Shown here: one piece after another, positions 59,935 to 64,000 of the stretch | Numbering within the stretch: position 1 is the first letter of the stretch | Layout of the letters: every line of letters begins with the position of its first letter | Made by a program: the position numbers and the translations under genes | The notes under the pieces: generated by a model | The model's input: only the letters and a program-made list of their open reading frames with translations | What the model was told of the DNA's origin: nothing | Databases searched by the model: none | NCBI GenBank assembly: GCA_025363655.1 | Contig: JANYDK010000103.1 | Span: 1-64,000, forward strand | Origin: Deltaproteobacteria bacterium | GTDB lineage: Bacteria > Myxococcota_A > Polyangia > Polyangiales > JADJMO01 | Direction: 5' to 3' | Length of the DNA stretch: 64,000 bases

Positions 59935-60634
59935 GGCAGCCGGAATCGAGAGCGCACGCCCAATACCCGGCGACGCGATCGTATTGGCACTTGCCGTAGA
60001 GACCTCCGTAGTAGCAATCGGCATCGTCGATGCAACGATCGAGCTTGGTGTGGCAGTACCAACCCTCGAGCCCGCTGTTGCACCCCCTGACGACCGTGTT
60101 CGGCGAGCAATACCCGCCCGGTCCGCAGTTGGCGTCGACCACGCAATTACCCTTCGCGCAGACGGTGGGCCACGCCTGTCGGAGGGTGGCCGAGAACTCG
60201 TTGCGGCAGATGCAGACTTCGCCGGCCGCGCAATCGCCGTCCGCGAGGCACGCATCGTAGGTGCACTTGTCCCTCGACGTGGCGCTGTCGTAGCCGCAGC
60301 GACCTTCCTTTCCTTCCGTGCATTCGGCATCGGCGGTGCAGCCCGGGGTGCCGCCGCGAATGCCGGCAATGCGATCGGGCGCACAGGCGAGGGGTGCCGG
60401 GCGGTGTCGAACGGGCTCCCGACCCGCTGCGTCGATGGGCGGAGAGTCGGGGTAGCTGTCGAGAAAGACGAACGTGTCGGCGACCGAGTCGGCGACCGAG
60501 TCGGCGCCGCCGTCGATCGCCGGTGTGGCGGAATCCGCGGCCGCGCCGCCTTCGGAGCGCCCACCACAGCCGCCGACCGACGCGAAGAGGGCGAGCGTGA
60601 ATGGAGTGAGCAGGACGACGCGCGCAGCGGTCAT
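59927..60634 (-). CDS. Cys-rich lipoprotein
   Basis: 235 residues. Signal with lipobox VGGC, then a linker with SVADSVADT repeats. The C-terminal 130 residues have about sixteen cysteines (GCTADAECTEGKEGRCGYD, CTYDACLADGDCAAGEVCIC, CVVDANCGPGGYC, CIDDADCYYGGLYGKC), a repeating D-x-x-C disulfide-rich pattern. It ends inside the start of the diheme cytochrome gene, so the two are probably made together. A near -10 box (CATCTT) lies 6 nt before its ATG. Confidence 0.7.
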   Translation of the reverse strand: MTAARVVLLTPFTLALFASVGGCGGRSEGGAAADSATPAIDGGADSVADSVADTFVFLDSYPDSPPIDAAGREPVRHRPAPLACAPDRIAGIRGGTPGCTADAECTEGKEGRCGYDSATSRDKCTYDACLADGDCAAGEVCICRNEFSATLRQAWPTVCAKGNCVVDANCGPGGYCSPNTVVRGCNSGLEGWYCHTKLDRCIDDADCYYGGLYGKCQYDRVAGYWACALDSGCHG

Positions 60635-60747
60635 CGCGCCAAGATGCCTGGTTTGGTGGGCGAGTGCTACTTGGCATGATGAAAGTTGCGGCCTCGCGGT
60701 GACGCGACACCTCGACTGGCGACGATGTCCGGTCTACCTCGCGACCC

Positions 60748-61146
60748 ATGACCCCTATCGAAACCGTGCAGTCGTTCCTCTCGGCACTCGAACGCAGCGA
60801 GCGCGACGCCGCCTTCGCGCTTCTCGCGGACGACGTCGTCTACCAAAACGTGCCCTTCCCCGCCGACAAGGGGAAGGCCGCGGTGATGCGCACCTTCGCG
60901 CGCTTCGAGAAGGTGATGACCTCGTTCGAAGTGCAGTGGAAAAACATCGCGGCCAACGGCGACATCGTTCTCACCGAGCGCATCGACGTGCTCAAGGGGC
61001 CGATGCTCCATCTCGACATCTGGGTGTGCGGCACCTTCGAGGTGAAGAATGGGAAAATCGTGCTTTGGCGCGATTATTTCGACCTCGCCCAGGTGACGTC
61101 GAAGCTGGTGACGGGGCCGATTCGCAAGTTGCTCGGAATGGTTTGA
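60748..61146 (+). CDS. Limonene-epoxide-hydrolase-like/SnoaL-fold protein
   Basis: 132 residues, single domain. The pattern ETVQSFLSALERSERDAAFALLADDVVYQN, ERIDVLKG and LDIWVCGTFEVKNGKIVLWRDYFDL is that of the limonene-1,2-epoxide hydrolase branch of the SnoaL/NTF2 fold; the Asp-Arg-Asp catalytic set of that family could be supplied by the ERID and WRDYFD motifs. A role in epoxide or lipid-product turnover is inferred. No signal peptide; cytoplasmic. Confidence 0.82.
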   Translation: MTPIETVQSFLSALERSERDAAFALLADDVVYQNVPFPADKGKAAVMRTFARFEKVMTSFEVQWKNIAANGDIVLTERIDVLKGPMLHLDIWVCGTFEVKNGKIVLWRDYFDLAQVTSKLVTGPIRKLLGMV

Positions 61147-61227
61147 CCATCGTCGAGCGCCAACGAAGGTCGACGTCTCCGGCACGAGCGCAGTGAAACC
61201 TGACATTCGCCTGTCACACCCTGCCGC

Positions 61228-61233
61228 TACCGT
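61228..61233 (+). promoter_or_regulatory. -10-like box, leaderless-type start
   Basis: TACCGT ends 7 nt before the ATG at 61241. Confidence 0.35.
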
Positions 61234-61240
61234 CGTCCCT

Positions 61241-61876
61241 ATGAAGCTCTTCTTCCATCCCATGTCCGGAAATTCCCGTCGCGTTCTCCTCGTCGCCACG
61301 CACCTCGAGGTGGCGATGGAGCGAATCGTCGTCGACCTCACGACCGGCGAGCAACGGCAGTCGCCGCACCTCTCGCGCAACCCCAACGGGCGCGTGCCCG
61401 TCCTCGACGACGACGGCTTCGTGCTCTGGGAGTCGCGGGCGATCATGCAGTATCTCGCCGACAAGACGCCGGGACAGACGCTGTATCCGACCGAGGCCCG
61501 CGGACGCGCCGACGTGAATCGGTGGCTCTTCTGGTGTGCGCAGCACATGGCGCCGGCGAACACCGTGGTGGTGTTCGAGAACTTCGTAAAGGCGATGACC
61601 GGCCGCGGTGCACCAGACCCGGCCGAGGTCGCGCGCGGAGAGGCGCTGATTGCCCAGTACGCGTCGGTGCTCGATGGGCACTTGGCGGACAAAGAGTGGG
61701 TCTCGCAAGGTCGCGTGACGCTCGCAGACTATTCGCTGGCTTCGTCGTTCGCGCTGGCCGGTCCGGCGCGTCTGCCAATAGCCCAGTATGCGCATCTCCG
61801 CGCGTGGCTCGGCCGCGTGCAGGAGCTCGATGCGTGGAAGCGCACGCAGCCAGCGATGCCAGCGAAGGCGGGTTGA
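61241..61876 (+). CDS. Glutathione S-transferase family protein
   Basis: 211 residues from ATG 61241. The thioredoxin-like N-terminal domain starts MKLFFHPMSGNSRRVLL (candidate catalytic Ser in the SGNS stretch), and the GSH-binding region is NGRVPVLDDDGFVLWESRAIMQYL. The C-terminal helical domain has VSQGRVTLADYSLASSF. It fits the theta/zeta-like bacterial GSTs; the acceptor substrate is unknown. It lies 94 bp past the LEH-like gene. Confidence 0.9.
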   Translation: MKLFFHPMSGNSRRVLLVATHLEVAMERIVVDLTTGEQRQSPHLSRNPNGRVPVLDDDGFVLWESRAIMQYLADKTPGQTLYPTEARGRADVNRWLFWCAQHMAPANTVVVFENFVKAMTGRGAPDPAEVARGEALIAQYASVLDGHLADKEWVSQGRVTLADYSLASSFALAGPARLPIAQYAHLRAWLGRVQELDAWKRTQPAMPAKAG

Positions 61877-61973
61877 GCAAAGACCGAGCGACCTACAGCA
61901 CCGGCGTACTCTTGTTGTTGCACAACGTGACGAGCTGCACGCGGAGCGTCGACGCGAAGGGTCAGTCGCAAGC

Positions 61974-62243
61974 TCAGTTGATCGTGTCGTCGCCTGGCGT
62001 CGTCACCACCGGCTCGTCGCCGAGGTCGACCACTCGCGAGGCAGCCATGAGGGCGTTGGCGACGTGACGGAGGGCGTCGCCATCGGGCAGACGCATCGTG
62101 ATGCCGTTGCCGAGGAAGTGCACGTGCACGGTGCCACATCCGCAGCGCGTGATGCGTGCGGCAGCGTTCGACGAGAGCTCGACGTGAGGGCCGCAGGGAC
62201 GCTTCTTTTTGGTCTTGCGCGCGGCGGGAGGCGTCGAGGACAT
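61974..62243 (-). CDS. Hypothetical protein, 89 residues
   Basis: Begins at ATG 62243 with a basic Lys/Arg/Pro-rich lead, then RCGCGTVHVHFLGNGITMRLPD and a helical end (ALRHVANALMAASRVVDLG). The Cys-x-Cys followed by VHVHF could bind a metal. No family is recognised and the ribosome-binding site is weak, so it may be spurious, but the compact composition looks real. Divergent from the sugar kinase gene. Confidence 0.45.
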   Translation of the reverse strand: MSSTPPAARKTKKKRPCGPHVELSSNAAARITRCGCGTVHVHFLGNGITMRLPDGDALRHVANALMAASRVVDLGDEPVVTTPGDDTIN

Positions 62244-62292
62244 CGACTCAGGTGTGCGCGCGGCCGGCCCTCTCGTCAAGCCTAGGGCGAGT

Positions 62293-62298
62293 TATGCT
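62293..62298 (+). promoter_or_regulatory. -10-like box, leaderless-type start
   Basis: TATGCT ends 6 nt before the GTG at 62305; no Shine-Dalgarno sequence is present. Confidence 0.45.
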
Positions 62299-62304
62299 GC
62301 GCGC

Positions 62305-63270
62305 GTGGATTCCTCGCTCCGCATCGGCGTCGACCTCGGCGGGACCAAAATCGAAGCGGTGGTGGTGCGACTCCCGGCCGATTCTTCGAGCGGGCAGGCC
62401 CCCGAGGTGCTCGCGCGGGTGCGAAGGCCGACGGGCAGCGAGCTCGGATATGCGCACGTCGTCGAAGGTGCGGCGGCCGTCGTCGCCGACGTCGCGCGCG
62501 AGGCGGGGCTCACGTCGCTCCCGAAGATCGGCATGGGCATGCCCGGCTCCATCACCTGGCGCACGAGCGAGGGCCGACCTTCGAGCGCGGCGCTGGTGAA
62601 GAACAGCAACGCGACGTGCCTCAACGGGCGGCCCTTCCGTGACGACCTCGCGCAGAGAGTCGGCAGCGCGATCGTCTTCGGCAACGACGCCAATTGCTTC
62701 GCGCTCGCCGAGGCGACGATCGGCGCCGCGCGGGATGGCATCGTCACCTTCGGCGTCATCATGGGCACCGGCGTCGGGGGTGGCGTCGTCGTCCGCGACG
62801 GGCTCTCCCGCGAAGGGAGACCCCGTGCGTGGGACGGCGCCCAGGGCATCGCCGGCGAGTGGGGGCACGTCGCGCTCGACGCAGGACACGGTCCCGCCTG
62901 CTACTGCGGCAAGCGTGGTTGCATCGAGCGCTACCTCGGCGGCCCCGCCATCGAAAATAGCTATTTTTCTCGCGTGAACGAGCGCCGAGACCTTCGAGAG
63001 ATCGCGGCTCGGGTCGAGAGCGACGAGCACGCGCGGCAGACGATCGACGAGCTCGTGGAGACGTTCGGACGCGCGATGGCCGTGGTCGTGAACGTCCTCG
63101 ATCCCGACGTCATCGTCCTCGGGGGCGGCGTCTCCAACGTCGAGACGCTCTACGATCGGGGCGTCTCCGCGCTCGCGCGTTCGATCTTCAACGACGAGCT
63201 GCGGACGCGCGTGGTGAAGAACGCGCTCGGAGACAGCGCAGGAGTGATCGGGGCCGCGCTCCTCCCCTGA
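62305..63270 (+). CDS. ROK-family sugar kinase
   Basis: 321 residues from GTG 62305. The ATP-binding motif is GVDLGGTKIEAVV near the start; later GNDANCFALAEA and MGTGVGGGVV hold the sugar-binding and phosphate residues. The ROK zinc motif GHGPACYCGKRGCIERYLGG is complete. ROK members phosphorylate glucose, fructose or N-acetyl sugars; the exact substrate is not fixed by the sequence. Cytoplasmic, with its own leaderless-type promoter. Confidence 0.9.
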   Translation: MDSSLRIGVDLGGTKIEAVVVRLPADSSSGQAPEVLARVRRPTGSELGYAHVVEGAAAVVADVAREAGLTSLPKIGMGMPGSITWRTSEGRPSSAALVKNSNATCLNGRPFRDDLAQRVGSAIVFGNDANCFALAEATIGAARDGIVTFGVIMGTGVGGGVVVRDGLSREGRPRAWDGAQGIAGEWGHVALDAGHGPACYCGKRGCIERYLGGPAIENSYFSRVNERRDLREIAARVESDEHARQTIDELVETFGRAMAVVVNVLDPDVIVLGGGVSNVETLYDRGVSALARSIFNDELRTRVVKNALGDSAGVIGAALLP

Positions 63271-63385
63271 CCCTCCGAGCGCGCCTCCGCACCCGTGCGC
63301 AGGTGCACGAGTTTGCTTGCCAAGTTGCCCGAGATCTCCGAATCTCAGCGGCTCGGCGCGAGCATATTTCCCGGGAGAGAACGCT

Positions 63386-64000
63386 TTGGCCAAACCTTGG
63401 AAGCCCTTCGTCGTCGCCGCGGGTGACCACCTCGACCAAATCGCGTTTCGACTGGGCACGACCCCCGACGAGATTTGGAACAAGCCCGACAACGCGGACC
63501 TGAAGGCGCGTCGCAAAGACCGCAACATGCTCTGCGCCGGCGACGTCGTGATGGTGCCCTCGGAGCCCGTCGAAGGTCTCAGCTTCTCGGTCGGCACCAG
63601 CAACAGCTTCAAGGCCGCGGTGCCGAAGGTGAAGGTGCAGCTACGGCTGCGGGGCGACGAGAAGAAAGGAAACGGCGACGGGAAGAACGCGACCTACGGC
63701 AATCAACCGTTCGTCGTCGATGGCGCGATGGGTGACGGGCCTCTCGAAGGGACGAGTGAAGCCGACGGCACGGTGAAGTTCGAGGTCTCGGTCCTCGTGC
63801 GCGAGGTGATGCTGCGTCTTCCGAAGCTCGGCATGCGCATTCCGATCGCGATTGGCGGCCTCGATCCGATCGACGAGCCGAGCGGCGTCGCGCAGAGACT
63901 GCAACACCTCGGCTTCTTGCCGAACGGATCGCCGACGCCGGCCGCGCTGACGCACGCGATTCGAACGTTCAAAGCCCGCAATGGCCTGCCGGTGGACGCC
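63386..64000 (+). CDS. LysM/peptidoglycan-binding-like protein (5' part; runs off window)
   Basis: Starts at TTG 63386 with GGGAGAGA about 5 nt upstream; 205 residues are visible and the frame is still open at the end. Residues 8-55 (FVVAAGDHLDQIAFRLGTTPDEIW...CAGDVVMVP) form a LysM module. A middle beta region follows (PKVKVQLRLRGDEKKG, VKFEVSVLVREVMLRLP). From about 170 a PGB-1-like domain begins (SGVAQRLQHLGFLPNGSPTPAALTHAIRTFKARNG). No signal peptide is seen, which suggests a cargo or contractile-system component rather than a Sec-exported hydrolase. The C-terminal function is outside the window. Confidence 0.75.
   Translation, partial: MAKPWKPFVVAAGDHLDQIAFRLGTTPDEIWNKPDNADLKARRKDRNMLCAGDVVMVPSEPVEGLSFSVGTSNSFKAAVPKVKVQLRLRGDEKKGNGDGKNATYGNQPFVVDGAMGDGPLEGTSEADGTVKFEVSVLVREVMLRLPKLGMRIPIAIGGLDPIDEPSGVAQRLQHLGFLPNGSPTPAALTHAIRTFKARNGLPVDA

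Overview
This window is about 64 kb of very GC-rich DNA with roughly 52 protein genes, one tRNA gene and little spacer. Gene content points to a myxobacterium (Myxococcota, most likely the class Polyangia). About thirteen proteins have a lipobox, many followed by Asp/Ser/Thr/Gly-rich linkers. There are four Ser/Thr protein kinases, a sigma-54 activator with an FHA domain, Kelch, RCC1 and DUF4215-like surface proteins, and a MYXO-CTERM-like tail. This assignment rests on gene content only; there is no rRNA or marker-gene comparison.

Layout. 1-5.5 kb: the first codons of an apparent ISAzo13-type transposase at the left edge cut into a lipoprotein gene; then a DUF4215/propeller lipoprotein, a secreted trypsin-like protease with a beta-barrel-like tail, small lipoproteins and a VOC protein. 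5.5-12.4 kb: metG, an RCC1 lipoprotein, a propeller kinase and a PH-like membrane protein. 12.4-17.8 kb: a Kelch surface protein and a tightly overlapped rfbB-rfbA-rfbC dTDP-sugar operon. 17.8-24.7 kb: a DUF58/BatA pair, a kinase, a zinc-ribbon coiled-coil protein, a CAU tRNA and a metallo-beta-lactamase-fold hydrolase. 24.7-31.3 kb: a Cache-like sensor with a cupredoxin-like protein; the ftsE-ftsX-envC division cluster; an orphan SctT/FliR-like export protein with a 59-residue partner. 31.3-36.2 kb: an ECF sigma factor with a FecR-like protein, and a LamG lipoprotein with one heme motif. 36.2-44.6 kb: a REP-like repeat, a crotonase without the usual glutamates, a kinase fused to a periplasmic-binding-protein sensor, an FHA sigma-54 activator, a lipid kinase and a DUF362 protein. 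44.6-55.6 kb: a 1318-residue kinase-AAA-TPR protein, an adenylate cyclase, a heterodimeric ABC exporter and a KOW protein. 55.6-64 kb: lipoproteins, an alpha/beta hydrolase, a diheme lipoprotein, small detoxification-type enzymes, a ROK sugar kinase and the start of a LysM/peptidoglycan-binding protein.

The window is dominated by signalling (kinases, cyclase, ECF and sigma-54 regulators) and by envelope biology (lipoproteins, FtsEX-EnvC, dTDP-sugars, ABC export). Two features cut across single genes. First, nine genes have a TAnnnT hexamer ending 6-8 nt before the start codon, mostly with no Shine-Dalgarno sequence, which suggests leaderless transcription. Second, 8-11 bp tandem repeats recur at gene ends and in short spacers. 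The most unusual individual genes are the kinase with a ligand-binding ectodomain, the protease-barrel fusion, the orphan export protein with its coupled micro-protein, and the palindromes in the promoters of the giant kinase and the cyclase.
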